Shown: positions 1-7,971 of the stretch, in pieces | Layout of the letters: each line of letters begins with the position of its first letter | Position numbering within the stretch: the first letter of the stretch is position 1 | Assembly: GCA_937875885.1 (NCBI GenBank) | Contig: CALEIO010000075.1 | Location: 1 to 14,148 of the forward strand | From: an uncultured Clostridia bacterium | GTDB taxonomy: Bacteria; Bacillota; Clostridia; Oscillospirales; Acutalibacteraceae | Length of the DNA: 14,148 nucleotides | Reading direction: 5' to 3' | Notes under the pieces: generated by a model | The model's input: the letters and a program-made list of their open reading frames with translations, nothing else | Databases searched by the model: none | What the model was told of the DNA's origin: nothing | Made by a program: the position numbers and the translations under genes

Positions 1-1
1 A

Positions 2-138
2 ACAAGAGAACTTATCAACCGTTTCCTGACTTACCCCGAAAATTCGGCAGGTAGCGTTATGACAATCGAAATGGTTGAGCTCCACGACAGACTGACTGTT
101 GCCGAGGCCATAAAAAGCATCCGCAGAACAGGCGTGGA
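2..138 (+). pseudogene. MgtE-like Mg2+ transporter fragment (end of N domain into CBS domain)
   Basis: Translated from base 2, this stretch reads RELINRFLTYPENSAGSVMT followed by a segment with MTVxEA-like spacing and ending SIRRTGV. This closely resembles the junction between the cytosolic N domain and the first CBS domain of MgtE magnesium channels, where YPE(N/D)SAGSIMT is a hallmark. The expected continuation (a KETIYTCYV-like strand and the rest of the CBS pair, then five membrane helices) is absent. The frame instead changes into a TupA-like ATP-grasp protein around bases 131-145. The upstream part lies outside the window. I read it as a gene fragment brought next to the polysaccharide locus by assembly error or rearrangement. 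Confidence 0.7.
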
Positions 139-931
139 AATCAACCTCAAAGATCCTCAGAGATATTCCGAAAAACTCCAGTGGCTTAAGCTCTTTTACA
201 GAAACGATGCTATGCCCATCTGCTCTGATAAATATCTTGTTCGTGAGTACATAGAGAAAAAAGGCTACGGTCATCTTCTTAACGACCTTATTGCTGTATA
301 TGACAATGGTCTGGACATTAAGCCCAAAGAGCTTCCCGATCGCTTTGCTATGAAGACAAACCACGGTTCCAGCTGGAATCTTATTTGCACAGACAAAAGC
401 AAAGTTAACTGGTTCTGGTGGAAAAGAATCTTCAACTGCTGGCTCAAAAGAAACCTCTACACCTTTGGCAGAGAGTGGAACTACCAGCACATCTCTCCCA
501 AAATTATCGTTGAAAAATATCTGGACCACACTCCTCTGGTGGACTATAAATTTATGTGTTTCAACGGTGAACCCAAATATATGCAGATCAACCACGAGTA
601 CAACGGAAAAACCTATGTTGATTTTCTTAACATAAACTGGGAAAAGCTGGATTTTACATATACTAACTACGAAAAATCCGACATTCTCGTTGAAAAGCCC
701 GCACAGTTTGAAGAAATGAAGAAGATTGCAAGAGATCTGGCACAGGATTTCCCCTATGTGCGTGTAGATTTCTACAACTTCGACGGAAAAATCTATTTCG
801 GAGAACTCACCTTCTTCCCCGGCGGTGGCTTCCAATATCCCACTCCCGTAGAATATGACTTTATGCTCGGAAAAGAGCTTACTCTCCCCGAACCCAACTT
901 CAACCTGGATATTCTTGAAAGCTTATCCTGA
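2..931 (+). CDS. TupA-like ATP-grasp protein, N terminus replaced by MgtE-like segment; 5' partial
   Basis: The frame is open from base 2. The first ATG is at 59, but it lies inside the MgtE-like segment and has no clear Shine-Dalgarno site, so it is probably not a true start. Counting from that ATG, residues 28 to about 285 match the TupA-like ATP-grasp family of polysaccharide and teichuronopeptide loci: INLKDPQRYSEKLQWLK (28-44), DKYLVREYI (57-65), the nucleotide-binding FAMKTNHGS (96-104), EKYL (152-155), DYKFMCFNGEPK (162-173) and the metal-binding end VRVDFYNFDG..FGELTFFPGGGF (234-258). Family members are usually cytoplasmic and near 300 residues, with about 30 residues before the NLKDP motif; those are missing here. 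The exact reaction is unknown, probably ATP-dependent ligation of an acyl or amino-acid group during glycan synthesis. It opens the + strand polysaccharide gene run. The family call is strong; whether the fused gene exists in a real cell is doubtful. Confidence 0.8.
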   Translation, partial: TRELINRFLTYPENSAGSVMTIEMVELHDRLTVAEAIKSIRRTGVEINLKDPQRYSEKLQWLKLFYRNDAMPICSDKYLVREYIEKKGYGHLLNDLIAVYDNGLDIKPKELPDRFAMKTNHGSSWNLICTDKSKVNWFWWKRIFNCWLKRNLYTFGREWNYQHISPKIIVEKYLDHTPLVDYKFMCFNGEPKYMQINHEYNGKTYVDFLNINWEKLDFTYTNYEKSDILVEKPAQFEEMKKIARDLAQDFPYVRVDFYNFDGKIYFGELTFFPGGGFQYPTPVEYDFMLGKELTLPEPNFNLDILESLS

Positions 932-996
932 TAATTATTTACTGTAAAATACTCTATAACCATTCGCTGAAAACCTAAAGAAAGGAGGCGCATATA

Positions 997-2112
997 ATGC
1001 AAGTTATGATTTTTACAGCACTAGCTGTCGCGATTTTTGCAGCTTTTGCAAATCATCAGTATAAGTTGGCAAGTTCTATTTCAGGCAATAAAAACAGAGC
1101 TATGAAAAACAATCTTACAACTTATCATTTCTTTGTGTTTATATGTATAGCTATTCTTTCTTCAGTTGCCGGTCTCCGATATTATGTAGGCACGGACTTT
1201 GGCGGTTATTATTGGGGATATCCCAGATTTTACAATATATTCTCAACCGCTTGGGCAAGTTGGGATGAACCTGGGCTTCCTACCCTTGCAAAAATACTGT
1301 ATCCCATTTCCCAAGATGGTGCTTTCTTTATTTTTGTTATAGCATCATTAACTGTATCAATGTTTTTGATACCTATGGTAAGAAACAGCCCGGACTTTTT
1401 CTTCTGTGTTATGGTTTACATTTTCTCCTCTTGTTGGAGCGGATGTTTTAATGGTGTAAGACAGTATTTAGCTGCAGCTATTTTGTTTGCAGGGCATACA
1501 CTTATTCTTAAACGTAAATTTATCAAATTCTCCATTGTAGTTTTTATAGCAGCTTCATTCCACATTACGGCACTTATAATGCTGCCGATGTACTTCCTGA
1601 TAACACAAGTTCTTGACCTTAAGAAAATCACATTTATTATCACTGCCGGTATCGCAATGGTATTTTCCTATGATTTTCTGTTTAGCCTGTTGGGTGTTAT
1701 GAAAGGAACAGACGATACTGGTGCCGATACAAACTATGCGCAACATGAAATTCATCCCTTGAGAATTGCAATTGCTTTTGCACCTATTATAGTTTATTTT
1801 TTTCTACTGTTACAGAAAAAAGGCTTCACCGGAAAAGAAAACTTTTATATGGGATTTATTTTTGTTCGTGCCGCCCTCATTCTGGGCACATCAAACAGCG
1901 CATATCTTAACCGCTCCGGTATTTACTTTGAAGGATTTTTGCCTGTAGCTTTATCATTGCTAATCAAAAAATTTCCAAAGAATCAACAAAATTTATTAAA
2001 AGCAATTATATTAATATTATACCTTATAGTATGGTTATATATTGATGCGCAATTTGTTGAGTGGGAATGGATGTGGAACAGACCTACACCTTTCCATAAC
2101 AGATACGCTTAA
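997..2112 (+). CDS. EpsG/Wzy-like polysaccharide polymerase, membrane protein
   Basis: The 371-residue, strongly hydrophobic protein has about ten predicted membrane segments. It carries EpsG-family marks: GLRYYVGTDF (59-68), NGVRQYLAAA (152-161) and SFHITALIMLP (187-197). Proteins of this family are thought to polymerise lipid-linked repeat units on the outer face of the cytoplasmic membrane, or to act as related Wzy-type enzymes. The start is secure because AAGGAGG lies 10-15 bases before the ATG. The 65-base gap before it is the largest in the left locus; I saw no convincing promoter in it. The gene looks more AT-rich and uses more A/T-ending codons than the genes around it, as polymerase genes often do in variable polysaccharide loci. 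Which linkage it forms cannot be told from sequence. Confidence 0.85.
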   Translation: MQVMIFTALAVAIFAAFANHQYKLASSISGNKNRAMKNNLTTYHFFVFICIAILSSVAGLRYYVGTDFGGYYWGYPRFYNIFSTAWASWDEPGLPTLAKILYPISQDGAFFIFVIASLTVSMFLIPMVRNSPDFFFCVMVYIFSSCWSGCFNGVRQYLAAAILFAGHTLILKRKFIKFSIVVFIAASFHITALIMLPMYFLITQVLDLKKITFIITAGIAMVFSYDFLFSLLGVMKGTDDTGADTNYAQHEIHPLRIAIAFAPIIVYFFLLLQKKGFTGKENFYMGFIFVRAALILGTSNSAYLNRSGIYFEGFLPVALSLLIKKFPKNQQNLLKAIILILYLIVWLYIDAQFVEWEWMWNRPTPFHNRYA

Positions 2113-2137
2113 TTTACTGCACAGGAGGTTTGTAAAG

Positions 2138-3319
2138 ATGAATATCGGTATCATCACTATTAATTCTGACAACTTTGGTTGCTCTTTGCAGACCTATGCT
2201 GTTATTAAAGCTTTCGAAAAGCTGGGGCACAAAGCCCTTCTTATCCCCGACACCACAGACTCCGGAGTACGCTCTAGGTATGGCAAGGAAAGTACTCTGA
2301 GTAAACTCCGCCCCGCATATATTCTTGCAGTATTAAAGGTGCGAACAAAAAACAAATACCTTCTTAAGAATCAGCGGGACAGCCTCATTGAAGCTGTTCT
2401 GCACAAAAATAAGAATGCAGCTTTGTTTGCACAGGCAAAAAAGCAAAGAAGAGCATCTTTTGCGGATTTTAACAAAGAATATCTTCCCGCAACAGACTTT
2501 TCCATAAACGCCGGAAATATTTCCGACGACCTTTCGGATAAATTTGATTTTTTCTCTGTAGGTTCAGACCAGGTATGGAATCCTACATACCCTCACACTT
2601 CTGAAATCCGCTTTCTTACATTTGCAAAAAACAACCAGAAACTCAGTTTTGCCCCCTCTTTCGGCATATCTGAACTTCCCGGAAATGTAAAGGAGCCCTA
2701 TGCAAAATGGCTTGGTGATTTCCCTGTTTTATCCGTAAGAGAAGAACGCGGTGCTGAAATCATCAAAGAACTCACAGGTAAAGAGGCTGCTGTCATCTGT
2801 GACCCCACCCTCACACTTCTCCGTAATGAATGGGAACAGATTGAGAAAAGACCCGAATGTTTTCCCGACGCACCTTATGCACTCACATATTTTCTAGGAA
2901 ACGAAACCAATGCCTCCCGCAGATACATAGAAAAAATTGCAAAAGAAAAAAATCTTAAGGTTATTAATCTATTTGATATAAGAGAATCTGAATATTACGC
3001 TGTAAACCCCTCTGAATTTATCTATCTGATTCATCATGCAGATGCTGTATTTACAGATTCTTTCCACGCTACAGTATTTTCCATTATATTCAAAAAGGAT
3101 TTTGTTGTTTTTGATCGCATTGAAGATGGCAAGTCTATGGGTTCAAGACTCAAAACTCTTTTGGAAAAATTTTCACTTTCAGACAGAATGTTCTCTTCTG
3201 TATCAAAGCAGGAATTCAGGAGCATAGACTTTACTCACACTGACAAAATCATTGAAAAAGAGAGAACTAAAGCTCTCGATTTTCTGCAGAAAAACATAAA
3301 AATCAATCTTAATAATTGA
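2138..3319 (+). CDS. Polysaccharide pyruvyl transferase family protein
   Basis: The product has 393 residues from the ATG at 2138, chosen because AGGAGG sits just before it and the protein then begins with MNIGIITINSDNFGCSLQTY, the usual N-terminal strand and loop of this family. An earlier in-frame ATG at 2042 lies inside the polymerase gene and is unlikely. Family motifs are GSDQVWN (142-148), SVREERG (199-205), CDPTL (221-225), TDSFHATVFS (306-315) and GSRL (335-338). The fold is GT-B-like, related to CsaB. Members transfer pyruvyl from phosphoenolpyruvate to a sugar to form a ketal, giving the glycan negative charge; some relatives in polysaccharide loci may have other donors. It follows the polymerase by 25 bases and is almost certainly co-transcribed. 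Confidence 0.88.
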   Translation: MNIGIITINSDNFGCSLQTYAVIKAFEKLGHKALLIPDTTDSGVRSRYGKESTLSKLRPAYILAVLKVRTKNKYLLKNQRDSLIEAVLHKNKNAALFAQAKKQRRASFADFNKEYLPATDFSINAGNISDDLSDKFDFFSVGSDQVWNPTYPHTSEIRFLTFAKNNQKLSFAPSFGISELPGNVKEPYAKWLGDFPVLSVREERGAEIIKELTGKEAAVICDPTLTLLRNEWEQIEKRPECFPDAPYALTYFLGNETNASRRYIEKIAKEKNLKVINLFDIRESEYYAVNPSEFIYLIHHADAVFTDSFHATVFSIIFKKDFVVFDRIEDGKSMGSRLKTLLEKFSLSDRMFSSVSKQEFRSIDFTHTDKIIEKERTKALDFLQKNIKINLNN

Positions 3320-3327
3320 GGACGCTT

Positions 3328-4344
3328 ATGCCTACAGTAAGTATTATCGTACCTGTTTACAATGCACAGGCTTATCTCCACAAATGTATAGATTCACTGC
3401 TTTCCCAGAGTTTTCAGGACTTTGAACTCATCCTGGTAAATGATGGCTCCAAGGACAACAGCGGTAAGATTTGTGACGAATATGCCGAAAAGGACAACAG
3501 AATAAAGGTAATTCACAAAGAAAACGGCGGAGTTTCTACAGCTAGAAATCGTGGTCTTGATGAAGCACAGGGCACCTATATTATGTTCTGCGACAGCGAC
3601 GATTTCATCAAAGAAGACTTCTCTGCCCCTGTGGTTGAACTTGCAGACGGTAATGAAGACTGTCTTGTTCTCTGTGGCATTACACAGCTTAAGGATGACA
3701 ACAGTACACATGACGTTTTGTGTCCTGCTTTCTCTCGTGGAGAAAAAGTTTCTATGTCCAATGTTGATTTTTGTGACCTCTACGTTAAACTTAACAATAT
3801 TGAGCCTTTTCTTCTGATGAATATGCCTTACAACAAATTGTTCTCCAGAAGAATTATAGAGGAACACCACCTCAGATTTGATACATCCATCCACTACAAC
3901 GAAGATTTCATTTTTAATCTTAATTATCTGGATAAGGTAAATACCGTTAAGATATATAATGAATCTGTATATTACTATTACGTAGATGCTCCCGGCAGTC
4001 TTTGCAAGCGTTACTTCAAGGACCTTATGGAGATGTTCAGAGTAAAAGAAGACACCCTCAAGGCCACAATTCTTGATAAGGCTTCTGACAAGGACGGCGC
4101 TCGTCGGGTTTACTCCACTCTTATTTTCAACGATACTCATCGCGCCATAAACAACACCTTTTCTCCCTCCAATCCTGCAAGTGAGAAAGAGAAAATCAAG
4201 TATTGCACAAAACTTATAAGGGACAAGCGATTCGTAGAATCCATAAAATATGCCGATAAAAAAGGTTATAATCCCCTGCATATTATGGCTCTCAACTTCA
4301 AAAACTATCGCTTAATCCATTTCCTGAAAAAAATACGACACTGA
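3328..4344 (+). CDS. Family-2 glycosyltransferase (GT-A fold)
   Basis: The ATG at 3328 is preceded by GAGG at a spacing of six bases, giving a 338-residue product that starts MPTVSIIVPVYN. A TTG at 3316 overlapping the previous stop is possible but has no ribosome site of its own. Visible motifs are the nucleotide-binding VNDGSKDNS (37-45), NGGVSTARNRGL (66-77), the metal-binding DSDD (89-92) and the putative catalytic-base motif NEDF (191-194). It should transfer one sugar from a nucleotide donor onto the lipid-linked oligosaccharide at the inner membrane face. No long C-terminal membrane segment is evident, so membrane association would be peripheral. The gap to the pyruvyl transferase gene is eight bases, which suggests translational coupling. 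Donor and acceptor are unknown. Confidence 0.9.
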   Translation: MPTVSIIVPVYNAQAYLHKCIDSLLSQSFQDFELILVNDGSKDNSGKICDEYAEKDNRIKVIHKENGGVSTARNRGLDEAQGTYIMFCDSDDFIKEDFSAPVVELADGNEDCLVLCGITQLKDDNSTHDVLCPAFSRGEKVSMSNVDFCDLYVKLNNIEPFLLMNMPYNKLFSRRIIEEHHLRFDTSIHYNEDFIFNLNYLDKVNTVKIYNESVYYYYVDAPGSLCKRYFKDLMEMFRVKEDTLKATILDKASDKDGARRVYSTLIFNDTHRAINNTFSPSNPASEKEKIKYCTKLIRDKRFVESIKYADKKGYNPLHIMALNFKNYRLIHFLKKIRH

Positions 4345-4364
4345 CACTTTACGGGTGAAATAAT

Positions 4365-5369
4365 ATGAACGATATTAAGGTCAGCATCTGCTGTCTTGTT
4401 TACAACCACAAAGATTATATCCGACAGGCTCTGGACAGTTTTCTGATGCAGAAAACCAACTTCCCTTTTGAAATTCTCATAAATGACGACTGCTCCACAG
4501 ACGGCACAACAGATATCATCAGAGAATACGAGGCAAAATATCCTGACATTATCAAGCCCCTTTATCATACCGAAAATCAGTATTCCAAAAGTTATCGCCA
4601 GGGTAATATGATGTCAATTACCTTTAATTTTCCCAGAGTCACAGGCAAATATGTTGCTATGTGCGAAGGTGATGACTTCTGGACAGACGAATATAAACTC
4701 CAGAAACAGTTTGATCTTATGGAGTCCACTCCTGACTGTGCCTTTACTGCCCACACAGTAAGATGCACAAACGAAAAGGGTATTGCAGGGGATGAAATCA
4801 TCCCCCATACCGGCGATGTCAGAGAAGGTATGCTTTCAAGTGAAGATGCAGTAAACCATATCTGTCGTCTGCCCTATATGTTTCAGACATCAAGTTATTT
4901 TTTCAGAAGTGAATATCTGAAAGAAATGATAGAGAATACTCCCGAATTCTTTGAATATTCATCCTCAATGGATGTGCTGTTTATGCTCTACTTTGCATCT
5001 AAAGGCAGCGTATTTTACCTTCCCGAGGAGCTTTCCTGCTACAGATTGCAGAGCTCTTCCAGCATTATGCAGGAGCTTACTGCAGACAACAGCAAAAAAG
5101 CACAGAAAATGATCAAGCATTACACAGAGCACCTTAAAAGTCTCAATGCTTACAACGAATATACAAACAACAGATTCGGTGACAGCGTAGACTTTTTCAT
5201 TAGAAAAACCCAATTCCACCTGATGCTGTTAAAGGGTGACTACAAACATATTTTCAGCAAAAAATATAAGGACGTTGCTCCCCTTTTCCTTGCAAAATCC
5301 GGCAAAAAAGAACTGTTAAAGTTAAGACTTCTCTCTGTTTTTCCCTGGATTGTAAAAATCAAAAGATAA
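4365..5369 (+). CDS. Family-2 glycosyltransferase (GT-A fold), second copy type
   Basis: This 334-residue protein starts MNDIKVSICCLVYNHKDYI, with the family-2 nucleotide-binding strand, then INDDCSTDGT (39-48) and the metal-binding EGDD (101-104) followed by FWTD and KLQKQ. The EGDDFW..KLQKQ arrangement marks a subfamily common in capsule and exopolysaccharide loci and differs from the preceding glycosyltransferase, so the two are not recent duplicates. A GGGTGA stretch lies upstream of the ATG at 4365. The gene follows its neighbour by 20 bases and precedes the flippase by 18. The role is addition of one sugar to the repeat unit in the cytoplasm; the sugar and linkage are not predictable. 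Confidence 0.9.
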   Translation: MNDIKVSICCLVYNHKDYIRQALDSFLMQKTNFPFEILINDDCSTDGTTDIIREYEAKYPDIIKPLYHTENQYSKSYRQGNMMSITFNFPRVTGKYVAMCEGDDFWTDEYKLQKQFDLMESTPDCAFTAHTVRCTNEKGIAGDEIIPHTGDVREGMLSSEDAVNHICRLPYMFQTSSYFFRSEYLKEMIENTPEFFEYSSSMDVLFMLYFASKGSVFYLPEELSCYRLQSSSSIMQELTADNSKKAQKMIKHYTEHLKSLNAYNEYTNNRFGDSVDFFIRKTQFHLMLLKGDYKHIFSKKYKDVAPLFLAKSGKKELLKLRLLSVFPWIVKIKR

Positions 5370-5387
5370 CCCAAAGGACTAATCGTT

Positions 5388-7001
5388 ATGGAAGAAAACA
5401 AAAACGATATTACTGCAGCAGATTCTGAGAGCTCAACAGAAACAAAAAACGATGGTGCTCCCACAACAACTGTTGCCACAAAAGAAAAAACAATAAAAGG
5501 TCTTTTCTGGACATATATGGAAAAGCTGGGCGGAGAAGCTGTATCCCTTATAGTATCCATTGTACTTGCACGACTTCTGGGACCTGAAGCTTACGGAATT
5601 ATTCCCCTTGTAACAGTATTCACATCCATTCTAAATGTAATTGTTCAGGGTGGTTTTGCATCGGCACTTATCCAGAAGAAAAATGCTGACAACAAAGATT
5701 TTTCAACTGTATTCTACTTCCAGCTGATGTTTTCGGCTGTGCTTTATACAGGAATGTTCTTTGCGGCACCTTTCATTGCATCCTTCTACAACAATCCATA
5801 TCTGACAGATATGGTAAGGGTGCTTTCCCTTTCTCTTATTATCGGTGCTGTTAACAACATCCAGCACGCTTATGTATCCAAAACCATGCAGTTCAAGAAG
5901 TTTTTCTTTGCTTCTTTCACAGGTACTGTTACCTCAGGAATCGTTGGTGTTGTGCTGGCTTTCATCATCACAAGCCATACAGGAAATCCTATTTACGGTG
6001 CATGGGCGCTGATTGCACAGAAGCTTACTGACCACATCATAGACACCATCTTCCTGTGGTTTACCGTAAAATGGAGACCTTCCCTTACATTTTCTTTCAA
6101 ACGTCTCAAATCTCTCTTTTCCTACGGATGGAAAATTCTTGCTTCTCAGTTTATTGATTCCATTTATCAGAATCTCAACACCCTTATCATCGGTAAGGCA
6201 TACTCATCTTCAGACCTTGCTTACTACAACAAGGGTAACACTTACCCAAAACTCATAATGGATAATCTGAATCAGACTATCCAGCGTGTTCTTTTCCCTG
6301 CTCTTTCAAGCCAGCAGGACGATATAAGCAAAGTAAAAAGCATCACAAGAAGAGCTATGAAAACCAGCTCATACCTTGTTTTCCCTGCAATGATGGGATT
6401 AGCTGCAGTTTCAGATTCCTTCATCTACATACTTCTGGGCGAAGAATGGATGTCTGCTGTCCCCTTTATGTGGATTGCTTGCTTCAACTTTGCAATGTGG
6501 CCCATTCACACCACAAACCTCCAGGCAATTCAGGCTATGGGCAAAAGCGGCACATTCCTTGTTGCTGAAATCATCAAAAAGACCTCAAACATACTCTTCC
6601 TTGCAGCAGGTATATTCACTGCCTGGTCACTTGCTTTTGAAAACAGCACGGACTCTGTTATCGTTATTGCTCTGAGCTCTGTTTTTGCAGAAATTGTATG
6701 TGTTTTTGTTAATGCACGACCTAACAAGAAAATCATCAACTATGGCTTTATCCAACAGTTTGCAGATCTCTTCCCCGCAATATTTATGTCTGTACTGATG
6801 GGTGCAGCTGTGTTTGCAGTAGGCTTTATTCCTTTCACCGCATTCATCCCCGGTTTATTTGCAGCCCACGTTGTTAAGCTTCTTGTTCAGCTTGTTGTCG
6901 GTGCGGGCTTCTACGTAATGCTTTCTATCCTGTTCAAATCAGAAAGCTTCCGTTATATTCTTTCTACCATCAAGGAATTCAAAAACAGAAAGAAAAACTA
7001 A
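5388..7001 (+). CDS. Wzx-type polysaccharide flippase (MOP superfamily, WzxC-like)
   Basis: The protein has 537 residues and about 12-14 hydrophobic segments starting near residue 40. KGLFWTYMEKLGGEAVSLIV and VLARLLGPEAYGIIPLVTVF, in the first two helices, are typical of WzxC-like members of the polysaccharide transporter family. It would move the undecaprenyl-linked repeat unit across the cytoplasmic membrane to the EpsG-like polymerase. The first 35 or so residues are hydrophilic and rich in Glu, Asp, Ser and Thr (MEENKNDITAADSESSTETK...). Most relatives begin almost directly with the first helix, so this tail is unusual. AAAGGA lies before the ATG at 5388, which supports the start and so the tail. 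Neighbours on both sides are on the same strand with short gaps. Confidence 0.9.
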   Translation: MEENKNDITAADSESSTETKNDGAPTTTVATKEKTIKGLFWTYMEKLGGEAVSLIVSIVLARLLGPEAYGIIPLVTVFTSILNVIVQGGFASALIQKKNADNKDFSTVFYFQLMFSAVLYTGMFFAAPFIASFYNNPYLTDMVRVLSLSLIIGAVNNIQHAYVSKTMQFKKFFFASFTGTVTSGIVGVVLAFIITSHTGNPIYGAWALIAQKLTDHIIDTIFLWFTVKWRPSLTFSFKRLKSLFSYGWKILASQFIDSIYQNLNTLIIGKAYSSSDLAYYNKGNTYPKLIMDNLNQTIQRVLFPALSSQQDDISKVKSITRRAMKTSSYLVFPAMMGLAAVSDSFIYILLGEEWMSAVPFMWIACFNFAMWPIHTTNLQAIQAMGKSGTFLVAEIIKKTSNILFLAAGIFTAWSLAFENSTDSVIVIALSSVFAEIVCVFVNARPNKKIINYGFIQQFADLFPAIFMSVLMGAAVFAVGFIPFTAFIPGLFAAHVVKLLVQLVVGAGFYVMLSILFKSESFRYILSTIKEFKNRKKN

Positions 7002-7038
7002 TCCCATAAACAGCTCCCTATGAAAGGTGGCAATCTGT

Positions 7039-7959
7039 TTGTTCTGTAATTCTCCCATTGAATTCATCGATAACCTTTATGAAAACAGAATATACATAAA
7101 GCGAGAGGACAAACTCCCCTTTTCTTTCGGCGGAAACAAAGTTCGTTTTGCCGAATCTTTTATTGAGGATATGCGCAAACAAGGCAAGAATGCCATTATT
7201 GCCTACGGCTCAAAGAGCTCCAATCTCTGCCGTGTTATGGCACAGATTTGCTTTGATAACAAAATCCCCTGCGCTGTTGTTTTCAGCGAAGCAGAAGAGC
7301 ACACCACAAACAATTCAAAGATAGTTTCCGCATTGGGTGTGAGAGAATACTGTTGCCAGAAAACTCAGGTAGCACAAACCGTGCAAAAGGCTATGGATGA
7401 CTTTATTCACGAAGGCTTAAACCCTTACTACATTTACGGAGACACCAGCGGCTCAGGTAATGAGCTCACTCCCGTCAGCTCATACACCCCAGTATATGAT
7501 GAAATCTGCGGATATGAAAACTCCGAAAATACAAAGTTTGACTATATTTTTCTTGCCACAGGTACTGCCGCTACCTATTCAGGTCTTCTCTGCGGTGCCG
7601 TGAAAAACGGAGACAACAGAAATATCGTAGGCATATCCATTGCAAGACCTGCCGAAAGATGCACAGAGATAGTAAAAGAAAATCTTAAGCTTTACTTTGG
7701 CTGTACCCAAAAGGCAGAGCCTGTTGTTACAGACGAATACCTATGGGGAGGATATTCCCTTACAACCCCTGAAGAGCTTCAGGAAATCAACTACATTTTC
7801 GATAAATATCAGATTCCTCTTGACCCTACCTACACAGGCAAAGCCTTTTATGGTATGAAAGAGTATCTGAAAAAACATAACATTCAAGATAAAAATATCT
7901 TATTTATACACACAGGAGGTTACCCCCTCTTCTGTGACTACAAAAACATTCACCTTTGA
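7039..7959 (+). CDS. PLP-dependent enzyme, D-cysteine desulfhydrase / ACC deaminase type (fold type II)
   Basis: I chose the TTG at 7039 because AAAGGTGG (7023-7030) is ideally placed eight bases before it; a GTG at 7027 overlaps that site and would add four residues. The 306-residue product shows YIKREDKLPFSFGGNKVRF, with the PLP-binding Lys at about residue 34 in GGNK, YGSKSSNLCRVMA, which resembles the substrate-carboxylate loop, and GTAATYSGL, in place of the more usual glycine-rich phosphate cup GTGGTxAGL. Known relatives remove sulfide or ammonia from small amino acids (D-cysteine, ACC). Here it sits between a flippase and an ATP-grasp ligase inside a glycan locus, which suggests it makes or modifies an amino acid used to decorate the sugar (inference). 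The altered phosphate loop argues against a direct substrate call. Confidence 0.8.
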   Translation: MFCNSPIEFIDNLYENRIYIKREDKLPFSFGGNKVRFAESFIEDMRKQGKNAIIAYGSKSSNLCRVMAQICFDNKIPCAVVFSEAEEHTTNNSKIVSALGVREYCCQKTQVAQTVQKAMDDFIHEGLNPYYIYGDTSGSGNELTPVSSYTPVYDEICGYENSENTKFDYIFLATGTAATYSGLLCGAVKNGDNRNIVGISIARPAERCTEIVKENLKLYFGCTQKAEPVVTDEYLWGGYSLTTPEELQEINYIFDKYQIPLDPTYTGKAFYGMKEYLKKHNIQDKNILFIHTGGYPLFCDYKNIHL

Positions 7960-7971
7960 GGAAGATTCAAT

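Noticed and set aside
932..996. Internal promoter or riboswitch before the polymerase gene
   Set aside because: The 65-base gap is AT-rich but I could not match a -35/-10 pair with proper spacing, and it is too short for a typical riboswitch.
3394..4281. Long open frame (295 codons) on the - strand opposite the first family-2 glycosyltransferase
   Set aside because: It has no ribosome site, no recognisable family, a Cys/Val/Phe-rich improbable composition, and lies wholly antisense to a gene with clear motifs. It is a by-product of codon bias.
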